Shown: positions 1 to 7,741 of the stretch, in pieces
Position numbering within the stretch: position 1 is the first letter of the stretch
Layout of the letters: every line of letters begins with the position of its first letter
Source of the DNA: Bacteroidales bacterium
GTDB taxonomy: Bacteria; Bacteroidota; Bacteroidia; Bacteroidales; UBA932
Assembly (NCBI GenBank): GCA_017550655.1
Contig: JAFZOK010000013.1
Span: 717,606-781,605, forward strand
Direction: 5' to 3'
Length of the DNA stretch: 64,000 nucleotides
Position numbers and translations under genes: made by a program
The notes under the pieces: model-generated
What the model was told of the DNA's origin: nothing
Seen by the model: the letters and a program-made list of their open reading frames with translations, nothing else
Databases searched by the model: none

Positions 1-403
1 TCCTGCAAAGGAAGTTATGGACGCTTCCGGTAACCTTGTCAGGGAGACTTGGGGAATGAGGCTAGCCACAGTCCTTTACGGCTATATGCTGATAGCATCC
101 TGCTCCCAGATTGTTGATATGATGGTGGCCGGCAGCCGTCAGAGTGTTCAGGTATTCATTTTCTCCAAGAATTACGAGAGGATTGCGGATATTATAACCC
201 AGGAAATGGGGCACGGAGTCACGGTCATTACCGGCGAGGGCTGGTACACCAGAACAGAGAACAAGATGCTGATGGTCCTTATCCACAAGACGGAGGTCAG
301 CAAAATGCACAACCTGATAAAGGAGGTGGACAGAGACGCTTTCATCTCCATGGCTCCGGTTACCGGAGTATGGGGAAGAGGCTTCCAGCAGATAGGCAAA
401 TAG
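1..403 (+). CDS. YitT family membrane protein, C-terminal part (5' end outside window)
   Basis: The reading frame is open from base 2 to the TAG at 401-403, so the gene starts before the window. The visible 133 residues hold one hydrophobic stretch (LATVLYGYMLIASCSQIVDM) followed by a cytosolic alpha/beta domain with the pattern of the DUF2179 module that ends YitT/YebE/YvjA-type proteins (VFIFSKNYERIADIIT, then GVTVITGEGWYT and MLMVLIHKTEVSKMHNLIKE). These are multi-pass inner-membrane proteins of unknown substrate; the C-terminal module is thought to bind a small ligand. Family call from pattern recognition; function unassigned. Confidence 0.8.
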   Translation, partial: PAKEVMDASGNLVRETWGMRLATVLYGYMLIASCSQIVDMMVAGSRQSVQVFIFSKNYERIADIITQEMGHGVTVITGEGWYTRTENKMLMVLIHKTEVSKMHNLIKEVDRDAFISMAPVTGVWGRGFQQIGK

Positions 404-412
404 CACATTTCC

Positions 413-453
413 GTACAATTCCAGGATTGTACTTTTGTACGATTCCAGAATCG
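413..453. repeat. Two adjacent palindromes after the YitT-like gene
   Basis: Positions 413-432 form GTACAAT-N6-ATTGTAC and 440-453 form CGATTC-CA-GAATCG. The first is followed by TTTT and could end the upstream gene's transcript. Related sequence (AATCYYGGAATTGTAC) recurs several times at 14060-14206, so this may be a dispersed element rather than only a terminator. Confidence 0.5.
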
Positions 454-546
454 ACAATAAGTTTGAGTCAATTGTAGTTCAGGCCTTTCCGAGGCCTAAG
501 GGCTCGTTTATTTTTGTGCTTTCTTTCCGCGCAAAAATGAAGACCT

Positions 547-1143
547 ATGAACGCAACAGCTTTTGATTTTTATAGTTTTATTCTTTGGGCGGTCTTGATT
601 CTGCTCATCGTCCAGACAGTTTTCATACTGTGGCTTTCTATCCGTGCCAGAAAACTCAGAAAGAGACTTAAGAACAAACCCAAGGCAGGGCGGAAAACCT
701 ATCAGCCACACACGGAAGACGCATCCCTTCTCTACGAGAGCAACGAGCTCTATTACATAGCCAACCAGGCAGTGCACGTGATGGAGGTAAAGAAACTCTT
801 TCTCAATCCGCAGCTCAGGATAGCGGACTTGAGCAAGGCGGTAGGCACTAACCGCAATTACCTGAGCAAGGCCATCAACGATTGCTTTATGCTGAATTTC
901 AGCCAGCTCTGCAACTACTTCAGGGTAAAGGAAGCCTGTGTGCTTTATCTTTCCCAGCCTGGCATTTCCCGCAGGGAGTGGGTGGACCGCTCCGGATTCA
1001 AATCCTTCTCTTCCTTCTCCAACGCCTTCGGAAACTTCACCAAGCGCTCTCCCGTCAAATGGCAGAGGGAGGTTCGCCAGCGCCTGAAGAACAAGGAAAC
1101 CATATCTGTCTATGATTACATAAAGGATTTGACCAAAGTATGA
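547..1143 (+). CDS. Membrane-anchored AraC-type HTH protein
   Basis: A 198-residue protein with one transmembrane helix near the N-terminus (about residues 9-30), a basic stretch (RARKLRKRLKNK) and then an AraC-like DNA-binding domain over roughly residues 80-185. Two HTH segments are visible: LRIADLSKAVGTNRNYLSKAI and the C-terminal RSGFKSFSSFSNAFGNF, the usual second helix-turn-helix of the family. This layout is common in Bacteroidales one-component regulators, which lack a sugar-binding domain. It overlaps the next gene by 4 bases (ATGA), so the two are very likely co-transcribed and translationally coupled. Target genes and signal are unknown. Confidence 0.75.
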   Translation: MNATAFDFYSFILWAVLILLIVQTVFILWLSIRARKLRKRLKNKPKAGRKTYQPHTEDASLLYESNELYYIANQAVHVMEVKKLFLNPQLRIADLSKAVGTNRNYLSKAINDCFMLNFSQLCNYFRVKEACVLYLSQPGISRREWVDRSGFKSFSSFSNAFGNFTKRSPVKWQREVRQRLKNKETISVYDYIKDLTKV

Positions 1144-1655
1144 GAAAGTTTCTTAGCAGAATCATATTCGGCCTCTGCGACAGGATGTACAGTCTTGCCC
1201 TTAGGATAGGCAAGGACAAAATCCGGGAAGAAGAGCTTCTGCGATATCCGGAGTGCCTCATAATGAGTTCCAAGGCCCAGGCAATGAAGAACCTGAGCGA
1301 CCGCCTGGAGGATTACATAGAGAGGAAGAAACTCTATCTGGACCCTTATATTAGCCTCTCCAGAGTAGCCTCCCTGGTGGGAAGCAACCGAACCTATATC
1401 TCCAACATCCTTGCTTCCAGGAACGGGTTCAAGAATTACCTGAACGAGCTGAGGTTCAAGCATATTTTCCAACAGATAGCGGCTCTTCCGTCCAACCAGG
1501 CCGGAATGCTCCGGGAGGGTGGCGAAAGGGAGGACGCTGCAGAATATGCCTTCATCATCCTGAGGAGCGGATTCGCTGACCTGAGGACATTCCGCAGACA
1601 GCTCTCAGTCATTAGCGGAGAGTGGGCCTCGCGGCTGAGGAGTATTCTGTACTGA
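1140..1655 (+). CDS. Second AraC-like HTH protein, coupled to the previous gene
   Basis: A 171-residue protein starting inside the stop of the upstream AraC-like gene (ATGA overlap). Residues about 55-165 resemble the same DNA-binding fold: KKLYLDPYISLSRVASLVGS then NRTYISNILASRNGFKNYLN, with a second segment AFIILRSGFADLRTFRRQLS. The N-terminus (FLSRIIFGLCDRMYSLALRI) is amphipathic or weakly hydrophobic rather than a clear membrane span. The pair looks like a tandem duplication that has diverged and may act as a heteromer. It converges on trkA with only 2 bases between the stop codons. Confidence 0.65.
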   Translation: MRKFLSRIIFGLCDRMYSLALRIGKDKIREEELLRYPECLIMSSKAQAMKNLSDRLEDYIERKKLYLDPYISLSRVASLVGSNRTYISNILASRNGFKNYLNELRFKHIFQQIAALPSNQAGMLREGGEREDAAEYAFIILRSGFADLRTFRRQLSVISGEWASRLRSILY

Positions 1656-1657
1656 TT

Positions 1658-3010
1658 CTACAGGAAGAACTTGTTCACCTTGGCAAGAACCTGAGGCAGA
1701 GCGAATACCACAACCCTGTCATACGGCATCACTACAGTGTTGCCGTTGGCGATTATGCTCTCTTCTCCGCGGATAATTCCGCCGATAATTGCCTCTTTCG
1801 GGAACTTGAGATCCTTGATAGGGGCCTTTGTGATTGTGCTTTCCGGATTGGCGATGAATTCCAGCACTTCAGCGTCGCTTCCGTTGAGGCACTTGATGGA
1901 CCTTACCTTGTTGCTGAGGGTGAATCGGAATATCCTGCCGGCTGTAACGAGTTTCTTGTTGATGACGGCATCAACGCCCATATCCTCGGCGAGCTTGATG
2001 TATTCTATGTTCTCCACCTCCGCAATTACCTTAGGCACGCCCATATTCTTTACTGCCACGCAGGAGAGGATGTTGGTTTCGCTGGACGAGGTTACGGCAA
2101 CAAAGGCGTCGTAGCCTCCTGCGTCCTCTTCCACCAGAAGGTCAGTGTTCCTTCCATCACCGTTGATTACCACAACGTCCGGCAGGGCCTCTGCCAGATA
2201 TTCGCACCTTTCCTTGCGGGCTTCTATCACCTTGATATGGTCAACCTTGCGCAGCATCTTGCGGCAAAGCATCTCGGCGATTCTTCCACCTCCCACAACC
2301 ATAAGGTTCTTTACGTCTATGTCGTATTTTCCGGAGTGGCTCATAAGTTCCTGGAAGCCTTCCTTCTTGCATACCATAAACACCAGGTCTCCCTGGAGGA
2401 ACTTGGTGTCGGCATCCGGGATTATGGTCTCGTTTCCCCTGGCAATGGCAACTGGCTTGAAAGGCTTGCTGTCCGGCTTTCCGTCGCTGAGCAGATTCAG
2501 AGTCTTGTTGATCAGAGGAGCTCCGTCGTCCAGACGGAACACGGCCATCTGGAGCTTGCCTCTTGCAAAGTCCATGAACTCGCTGGTGCCGGTTTCTTTC
2601 AGGAGGTCTATGATCTCGTAAGCCGCCATTTTCTCCGGATAGAATAGCAGGTCTATTCCCAGTTCCGTGAATATGAGCTTGTTGTCGTGTTCAAGATACT
2701 CGTCGTTATTTATTCTGGCGGTAACTTTCTTGGCTCCCATCTTCTTTGCCAGAAGGGCGGAGATGATGTTGGTGTTCTGAGTCTGGGCCGGGCCTACCGC
2801 TATGAACAGGTCTGCCTTGGCGGCTCCGGCCTGGCGGAGTACGGGTATGGAAGTTGGGTCTCCGTGCACGGTTACCACGTCGGCAAGTTCGCTGAGCTTG
2901 TCCAGTTTGCTCTCGTCACTCTCAATGATAGTAAGGTCGCTCCCCTCTCGGCTGAGCATCTTGGCCAGGTGGCTGCCCACTTCTCCGGCTCCGGCAATTA
3001 TTATCTTCAT
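1658..3010 (-). CDS. trkA: Trk system potassium uptake protein TrkA
   Basis: A 450-residue cytosolic gating subunit of the Trk/Ktr K+ uptake system. It has the duplicated layout of full-length TrkA: an RCK/NAD-binding domain starting IIIAGAGEVGSHLAKML (GxGxxG), a TrkA-C domain, a second NAD-binding half starting NLMVVGGGRIAEMLCRKML near residue 235, and a second TrkA-C region to the end. These subunits bind NAD(H) or ATP and open the TrkH channel. No trkH is visible here; the next gene upstream is a lipoprotein, so the partner must lie elsewhere. The start is the ATG at 3010. Confidence 0.93.
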   Translation of the reverse strand: MKIIIAGAGEVGSHLAKMLSREGSDLTIIESDESKLDKLSELADVVTVHGDPTSIPVLRQAGAAKADLFIAVGPAQTQNTNIISALLAKKMGAKKVTARINNDEYLEHDNKLIFTELGIDLLFYPEKMAAYEIIDLLKETGTSEFMDFARGKLQMAVFRLDDGAPLINKTLNLLSDGKPDSKPFKPVAIARGNETIIPDADTKFLQGDLVFMVCKKEGFQELMSHSGKYDIDVKNLMVVGGGRIAEMLCRKMLRKVDHIKVIEARKERCEYLAEALPDVVVINGDGRNTDLLVEEDAGGYDAFVAVTSSSETNILSCVAVKNMGVPKVIAEVENIEYIKLAEDMGVDAVINKKLVTAGRIFRFTLSNKVRSIKCLNGSDAEVLEFIANPESTITKAPIKDLKFPKEAIIGGIIRGEESIIANGNTVVMPYDRVVVFALPQVLAKVNKFFL

Positions 3011-3035
3011 ATCGGTTGTCTGAAATTAAAATCTT

Positions 3036-3710
3036 TTAAAATTCTGCCAAAGGATCATCCGCGTCCCATCCGCCTCTCACGATTCCGTCTGCGGTGTAAT
3101 CTATTCTGCGGCTGAGTTTTCCCTTTGAGTCATAGGTATATCTGGAGTGTTCGCACTGAATCTCCTTTTCCTCAATGTAAATTAAAAGCTTTTGGAAGAT
3201 TCCCCTTACGGCCTCCATAAATAACCGGTCTTTCTCCGCGATAGGGTTGTCAAGATAATTGACTATTGAAATCTGGTGCCCGTCCTTGTACTTGATCCTT
3301 ATCAGCCAGCGGTCCCTGTTCTTGTCTTCCTTGTCCAGGGGTGTGTAAGGATACTTGTCAAGGGAATAATCTTTCACGGCCTTTTCAAAATCTGCATAAA
3401 TGTCTCCCGCATCGAAATGTCCCATTCCCGTAGCGTTGAAGTTACCAATCTTGCGCCAATAAAGATAGCTGCCGGATTCGCTCAGGCTCAGGGAATAGAC
3501 TTCCGAATCAAAGAAGGATTTCCCTGTAAAGGACTCATATCTGAATGACGTGATACTGTCTCCTGGGCCATCTATGGTATTTTCTTCTTCTGAGATTACC
3601 TCGGGACTTGGCACTGCCTGGGCATTTGCCTTCCTTGAGCAGGAAAGAATGATCGCCGTGCAGGCTGCGATAGCGGCGATTATGCCCATTGCAATAAAGA
3701 TCTTGTTCAT
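3036..3710 (-). CDS. Hypothetical lipoprotein
   Basis: A 224-residue protein with an N-terminal hydrophobic segment (IFIAMGIIAAIAACTAII) and a plausible lipobox ending at ILSC (Cys about residue 24), so it is probably exported and lipid-anchored. The mature part is charged and beta-rich by eye, with repeated Tyr/Trp-containing strands, and ends with an MORN-like or YD-repeat-like stretch (SRYTYDSKGKLSRRIDYTAD). I do not recognise a family with known function. It lies 25 bases upstream of trkA on the same strand and may be co-transcribed with it. Confidence 0.6.
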   Translation of the reverse strand: MNKIFIAMGIIAAIAACTAIILSCSRKANAQAVPSPEVISEEENTIDGPGDSITSFRYESFTGKSFFDSEVYSLSLSESGSYLYWRKIGNFNATGMGHFDAGDIYADFEKAVKDYSLDKYPYTPLDKEDKNRDRWLIRIKYKDGHQISIVNYLDNPIAEKDRLFMEAVRGIFQKLLIYIEEKEIQCEHSRYTYDSKGKLSRRIDYTADGIVRGGWDADDPLAEF

Positions 3711-3748
3711 ACAGACTTGTTCTACATGGCAAAATTAGTAAAAAATGG

Positions 3749-3756
3749 TATTTTTG
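3749..3756 (+). promoter_or_regulatory. -7 box TATTTTTG for the HPr-kinase-like operon
   Basis: Matches TAnnTTTG, the Bacteroidota -7 element. Transcription would begin near 3760, only about 5 bases before the ATG at 3765. This rules out the upstream in-frame TTG at 3717 as the start and implies a nearly leaderless transcript. No good -33 TTTG is seen at 19-21 bp. Confidence 0.5.
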
Positions 3757-3764
3757 TAATCAGG

Positions 3765-4652
3765 ATGGCTTATATGAAAAAGACGTACGAAATAGCGGGG
3801 CATATAGTTTCTCTGGAAATGCCGGAGGATGGAGTGTGGCGGCAGATGAAGAATCTGGTGCCGTTCGAGACGGCGGAACAGGAGCCTCTAATTGCTTTCC
3901 GCCAGGTGGAAAGTCTTGGAGAGCAGGCTCCGGAGCCGCTTCTTGTGAGCGACGACGACGGCTTTCCGCTGATTACCATAGGCAAGACAGGGAGCGGCAA
4001 GTGGTTCTTCACGATGGCTCCGCTCAACACTGCTCCAATCAGCTGCAACTGCCTGGCTTCCGAAGATTTTTCGGTGGTTGACTTCCAGCTTCTTGGCCAG
4101 AAGCAGGCGGCTTTTTCCATCAATAACACAATGATGCTGCTTTTTGCGCTCAGAACCGCGCCTTTGTACACTCTGGAAATACACGCTTCCGTTATAATGA
4201 AGGGGGGAAAGGGCTTTGCTTTTCTGGGCAAGAGCGGAACCGGCAAGAGCACCCACAGCCGTATGTGGCTGGAGAATATTCCGGGAACAGAATTGCTCAA
4301 CGACGACAATCCTATTATAAGGATAAAGGACGGAAAAGCAAGGATTTACGGCTCTCCTTGGAGTGGAAAGACACCTTGCTACAAGCAGAAGTCCGCGGAT
4401 CTTGGAGCGATTGTACGCATAGTGAGGGCTCCGTCCAACTATGCGGAAAGGCTTTCCGTTGCCCAGAGTTACGCCTGCCTCTACCCTTCCGTTTCTGCCT
4501 ACCGTCCGGAGCGTACGATTGCGGACGGGGTGCACAACACGATAGTGGGAGTGGTTACAATGGTTCCTTGCTACAATATGCATTGCCTGCCGGACGGTGA
4601 TGCCGCAAAGGTTTGCTGCAATACGGTTTATGGACAAGAAGACGATTCCTAA
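3765..4652 (+). CDS. HPr-kinase-like P-loop protein of a PqqD/peptidase/ABC cassette
   Basis: A protein of 295 residues (or 292 from the ATG at 3774). The second half has an HPr kinase/phosphorylase-type nucleotide site: FLGKSGTGKSTHSRMW, followed by LLNDDNPIIRI and YGSPWSGKTP, as in the HprK-like proteins found in RiPP and lasso-peptide clusters. The N-terminal half lacks the usual HprK sensor domain and is unassigned. True HprK phosphorylates HPr of the PTS; homologues beside PqqD proteins are thought to phosphorylate or handle a peptide substrate, and the neighbours here favour that reading. The gene overlaps the downstream peptidase gene by 23 bases. Start chosen from the -7 box at 3749. 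Confidence 0.72.
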   Translation: MAYMKKTYEIAGHIVSLEMPEDGVWRQMKNLVPFETAEQEPLIAFRQVESLGEQAPEPLLVSDDDGFPLITIGKTGSGKWFFTMAPLNTAPISCNCLASEDFSVVDFQLLGQKQAAFSINNTMMLLFALRTAPLYTLEIHASVIMKGGKGFAFLGKSGTGKSTHSRMWLENIPGTELLNDDNPIIRIKDGKARIYGSPWSGKTPCYKQKSADLGAIVRIVRAPSNYAERLSVAQSYACLYPSVSAYRPERTIADGVHNTIVGVVTMVPCYNMHCLPDGDAAKVCCNTVYGQEDDS

Positions 4653-5070
4653 CGATATACTTATTCCCGAAATAGGAAAGCTTCTGGCTGAGGGCAGAGA
4701 AGTGGAACTGCGCCCCAAGGGGAACAGCATGCTGCCTTTCATACGACAGGAAAAGGACAGCGTTGTCCTTCTCAAGAAGCCGGGTGTGGAAGTAGGGGAC
4801 ATTGTCCTTGCCAAGACCGGCGGAAGGTTTGTCCTTCACCGTGTCTATAAAATGGAGGGAACGGCCCTTACCCTTATGGGAGACGGAAATGTTGCAGGAA
4901 CCGAAAGATGCACAGTAGACGATGTTCTGGGTACAGTCATAAGAATCATCCGCCCCGGCGGAAAGAGCGTAATCCCTTCAAAGGGAATGCTTTGGAAAGC
5001 CCTTAAACCAATAAGGAGATACCTTTTGGCTTTTTACCGCAGGATCTGGACCAGAATTTGCCATCGCTGA
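4630..5070 (+). CDS. S24/S26-family serine peptidase-like protein
   Basis: A 146-residue protein starting MDKKTIPNDI. It has the LexA/signal-peptidase-type core: GNSMLPFI carries the Ser-Met nucleophile motif, followed by DIVLAKTGGRFVLHRVYK with candidate basic residues, and the closing LMGDGNVAGTE that matches the GDN box of S26 enzymes. There is no N-terminal membrane anchor as in LepB; a basic C-terminal segment (RRYLLAFYRRIWTRICHR) may be membrane-associated. Within this cassette it probably trims a peptide leader or processes an exported substrate. The start at 4630 overlaps the kinase-like gene by 23 bases, and the PqqD-like gene starts 17 bases downstream, so all four genes form one operon. 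Confidence 0.75.
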   Translation: MDKKTIPNDILIPEIGKLLAEGREVELRPKGNSMLPFIRQEKDSVVLLKKPGVEVGDIVLAKTGGRFVLHRVYKMEGTALTLMGDGNVAGTERCTVDDVLGTVIRIIRPGGKSVIPSKGMLWKALKPIRRYLLAFYRRIWTRICHR

Positions 5071-5087
5071 ATACAAAAATTTGAGAT

Positions 5088-5357
5088 ATGAAGATTAAGA
5101 AAGGATTTGTGCTCCGCCAGCTTCTCGGCGAGTACGTGGTTACCGGAGAGGGCCTGGAGAGGGTTAATTTCAACAAGATAATCTCTCTCAACGCTACCGC
5201 CGCCTACCTGTGGGAGCAGGTTCAGGACAAGGATTTTACCGTTGAGGACCTTGCCAACCTTCTTACGGAAAAGTATGAAGTTTCCGCCGAGACCGCTCTC
5301 AACGATTCCAGGACTCTTGCAGACTCCTGGAAAGATGCCGGCCTGATAGACGAATAA
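5088..5357 (+). CDS. PqqD-like peptide-binding (RRE-type) protein
   Basis: An 89-residue protein with the pattern of the PqqD family: an N-terminal beta region (FVLRQLLGEYVVTG), NKIISLNATAAYLWEQV, then a winged-helix-like part (FTVEDLANLLTEKYEV, ALNDSRTLADSWKDAGLID). Proteins of this fold act as RiPP recognition elements that bind leader peptides and present them to modifying enzymes. Placed between a peptidase-like gene and an ABC exporter, it most likely recruits the cassette's peptide substrate. No candidate precursor gene is visible inside the cassette. Confidence 0.85.
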   Translation: MKIKKGFVLRQLLGEYVVTGEGLERVNFNKIISLNATAAYLWEQVQDKDFTVEDLANLLTEKYEVSAETALNDSRTLADSWKDAGLIDE

Positions 5358-5368
5358 ACCCAAGGCAA

Positions 5369-7012
5369 ATGAAGAGCGTTGGATACTGCCTTAGGGCAGC
5401 CATAAGGATGAGCCGCCCCGCAAGATGGAGGATGCTGGTCAGTTTCCTGATCGGCCTGGTCCAGATTGCCGCATCGCTTTCCTTTGTGTGGATAAGCAAG
5501 GCTCTGGTGGACGTGGCCACGGGAGACCGCAGCGGTTCCCTGTGGTTCTATGTCATTCTTATGGCGTCCATTATGCTTGCCCAGATTGCTCTTCGCCTGT
5601 TTGCCGCCTGGTGGGAGAAGATGAACGTGGTCAAGACGCAGAACATTCTGAGAAGAAGCCATTTCTCCCACGTTCTGTTCTCTACCTGGAGAGGCAAGGA
5701 GATGTTCCACAGCGCGGATACCGTAAACCGCCTGGAGGAAGACATAAGGGTTGTGACGGAACTTCTGTGCGTCAGGATTCCGGATGTGTTTGTTACCGTG
5801 TGCCAGCTGGTTGCGGCTTCCATCTATGCCGTGATTCTGGCTCCGGGCCTTATCTGGATGGTGATAGTCCTTATGATTATCGCTATCGTTGGCTCCCGCC
5901 TGTTCTTCCGCAAACTTCGCAGCCTTACAGACAATATCCGAAAGAAAGACAGCCGCGTGCAGCAGCTTTTCCAGGATAACCTCCGCCTTAGGGATCTGGT
6001 GCTTATGCTTTTCGGCCCGTCCAAGGTTATGGGCCGGCTGGACAGCGAGCAGAAAGATATCGAGAACCTTACCCGCAAGCGTCTGCTCCTGAATGTGGTA
6101 GCCAGAGGCTTCATGGGAGTCGGCTTCATGGGCGGTTACGCCGCCGCCTTCTTTTGGGGAGTCTTCGGAATTGCTGCAGGAACGGTGACATACGGTATGA
6201 TGACCGCCATGCTCCAGCTGGTTGGGCAGGTTCAGAGGCCGATTTCAGATATCGGCAGAGCCATACCTGCATTCATCCACGCTGTAACTTCCATAGAGAG
6301 GCTCTCCGAACTGACAGACCTTCAGCAGGAAGAGCAGGGAGAGGGCGTTGTCTTTGAAGACGCTCCTCAGATTACCCTCAGCGATGTAAGCTTCTCCTAT
6401 CCCGATTCGGATGAACTTGTCCTGAAGGATTTTTCCTGCACATTCCCGAGCGGAAGCCTTACTGCCATAATGGGTCTTACCGGAGCCGGAAAGAGCACGC
6501 TTATGCGCATTGTCATGGGGCTTCTTTCCCCAACCAAAGGAACGGTGGAGATCTCCGGAGAAAAGGGCGGAAAACGGCAAACGGAAACAATTTCCGCCAA
6601 GACCAGGGAGAACTTCATGTATGTTCCGCAGGGCAACACCCTTCTTTCCGGAACTATCCGTGAAAACCTGAAACTTGTGGATCCTGATGCTGATGACAAT
6701 CTTCTGAAAGAAGTCCTAAAAAGAGCCGAAGCGGGCTTTGTGCTCGATCTTCCGGAAGGGATGGACACCAGGTGCGGAGAAGACGGAACCGGCCTTTCAG
6801 AGGGCCAGTGCCAGCGAATCGCCATAGCCAGGGCATTGCTGAAAAAAGGCGGAGTGCTTCTTCTGGATGAAGCCACCTCCGCCCTCGACAGTGCAACTGA
6901 AGGCCGTCTGCTGGATAACATCTGCAATTTCTATCGCGGAAAAAAGACAATCATCTTCATTTCCCATCGCGATGCGGTTGCAAGTGCCGCAGACAATATC
7001 CTCCGCCTTTAA
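5369..7012 (+). CDS. ABC exporter, fused permease and ATPase
   Basis: A 547-residue half-transporter. Residues about 1-300 hold the six-helix type 1 exporter domain; residues about 330-547 are the nucleotide-binding domain with Walker A GLTGAGKSTLM (near residue 369), the signature in the less usual form LSEGQCQRIAIARAL (near 476), and Walker B VLLLDEATSALD followed by the switch His in FISHRDA. There is no N-terminal C39 peptidase domain, which fits a separate peptidase upstream. It is the last gene of the HprK-like/S24/PqqD cassette, starts 11 bases after the PqqD-like gene, and probably exports its product as a homodimer. It converges on the next gene with no gap. Confidence 0.88.
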   Translation: MKSVGYCLRAAIRMSRPARWRMLVSFLIGLVQIAASLSFVWISKALVDVATGDRSGSLWFYVILMASIMLAQIALRLFAAWWEKMNVVKTQNILRRSHFSHVLFSTWRGKEMFHSADTVNRLEEDIRVVTELLCVRIPDVFVTVCQLVAASIYAVILAPGLIWMVIVLMIIAIVGSRLFFRKLRSLTDNIRKKDSRVQQLFQDNLRLRDLVLMLFGPSKVMGRLDSEQKDIENLTRKRLLLNVVARGFMGVGFMGGYAAAFFWGVFGIAAGTVTYGMMTAMLQLVGQVQRPISDIGRAIPAFIHAVTSIERLSELTDLQQEEQGEGVVFEDAPQITLSDVSFSYPDSDELVLKDFSCTFPSGSLTAIMGLTGAGKSTLMRIVMGLLSPTKGTVEISGEKGGKRQTETISAKTRENFMYVPQGNTLLSGTIRENLKLVDPDADDNLLKEVLKRAEAGFVLDLPEGMDTRCGEDGTGLSEGQCQRIAIARALLKKGGVLLLDEATSALDSATEGRLLDNICNFYRGKKTIIFISHRDAVASAADNILRL

Positions 7013-7720
7013 CTACTTGGAGATTTCTGCCTTTACCTGCTCCTGAACCTTTGGATCGGACAGAATCTTTTCCGCCTCTGCCATAGACTCGTCCAGGCTC
7101 TTCTGCAGTCCTCTGTAAATCTGTACCCGTGCCTTGCAAGGTACGTCGTTTCCGTCAACCTTCTTGTCTTTCCTTTCCATTGAAACATGGTAGAAGACTC
7201 CGTCCTTGATGTAGGACCAGCCGTACATTCCCATATAGAAATCCACGCCAAAGAGCTTTCCGCCCTTGCCGTCCTCTATCATCTTGTCAAAGTCCTTCTC
7301 CCGGGACGCTTCTTCCAGAGTGTTCTTCTCCTCAAAGCCGTAAACGTTTATGCCGTTGTCCGCAATGCCCTTTGTTACATCGTAAACCTTGCGTACATAC
7401 TTGATGTACTCGTCTTTGGAGAGTTCTCCCTCCTTAACGGTGAAAGTTGCTGTGGCTACGTGCCCGTCGTCTCCGTAGAAGTCGTACTTGTCTGCCTCTC
7501 CCAGAGCAAAGTCCGGGGTGATGGAAGAAAAGTCAACTCCATAGTTTTTCCTGAAGCAGAATTCCGCAGCCTCCTGGCTGTCTTTAGGCCCGTCGAAAAC
7601 AGCCTCTTCTCCAGGGGCAGTCTTCTTTTCCGCGGTACCGGCAGAAGATTTCTTTCCTCCGCAGGCTGCAACCATCATCGCAGAGGCTGCAACCATCATG
7701 ATCAGATAAATCCTTTTCAT
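7013..7720 (-). CDS. Hypothetical lipoprotein, shared signal-peptide cassette (copy 1)
   Basis: A 235-residue protein with a clear lipoprotein signal: MKRIYLIMMVAASAMMVAAC, lipobox VAAC with Cys20. The mature part has a Gly/Lys/Ser linker, then a compact domain with the motif YGDDGHVATATFTVKEGELS and a long C-terminal helix rich in Glu and Lys. No recognised family. The first 62 nucleotides of coding sequence are almost identical to those of the next lipoprotein gene (7742-8455), although the mature proteins differ. It follows that gene on the same strand 21 bases downstream, so the two and the OmpA-like gene may form one envelope operon. Confidence 0.7.
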   Translation of the reverse strand: MKRIYLIMMVAASAMMVAACGGKKSSAGTAEKKTAPGEEAVFDGPKDSQEAAEFCFRKNYGVDFSSITPDFALGEADKYDFYGDDGHVATATFTVKEGELSKDEYIKYVRKVYDVTKGIADNGINVYGFEEKNTLEEASREKDFDKMIEDGKGGKLFGVDFYMGMYGWSYIKDGVFYHVSMERKDKKVDGNDVPCKARVQIYRGLQKSLDESMAEAEKILSDPKVQEQVKAEISK

Positions 7721-7741
7721 AGAAAATAATGGAATCCGCGA

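Noticed and set aside
1622-2647. A 341-codon open frame on the plus strand opposite trkA
   Set aside because: Antisense shadow of trkA; no recognisable motifs or promoter.
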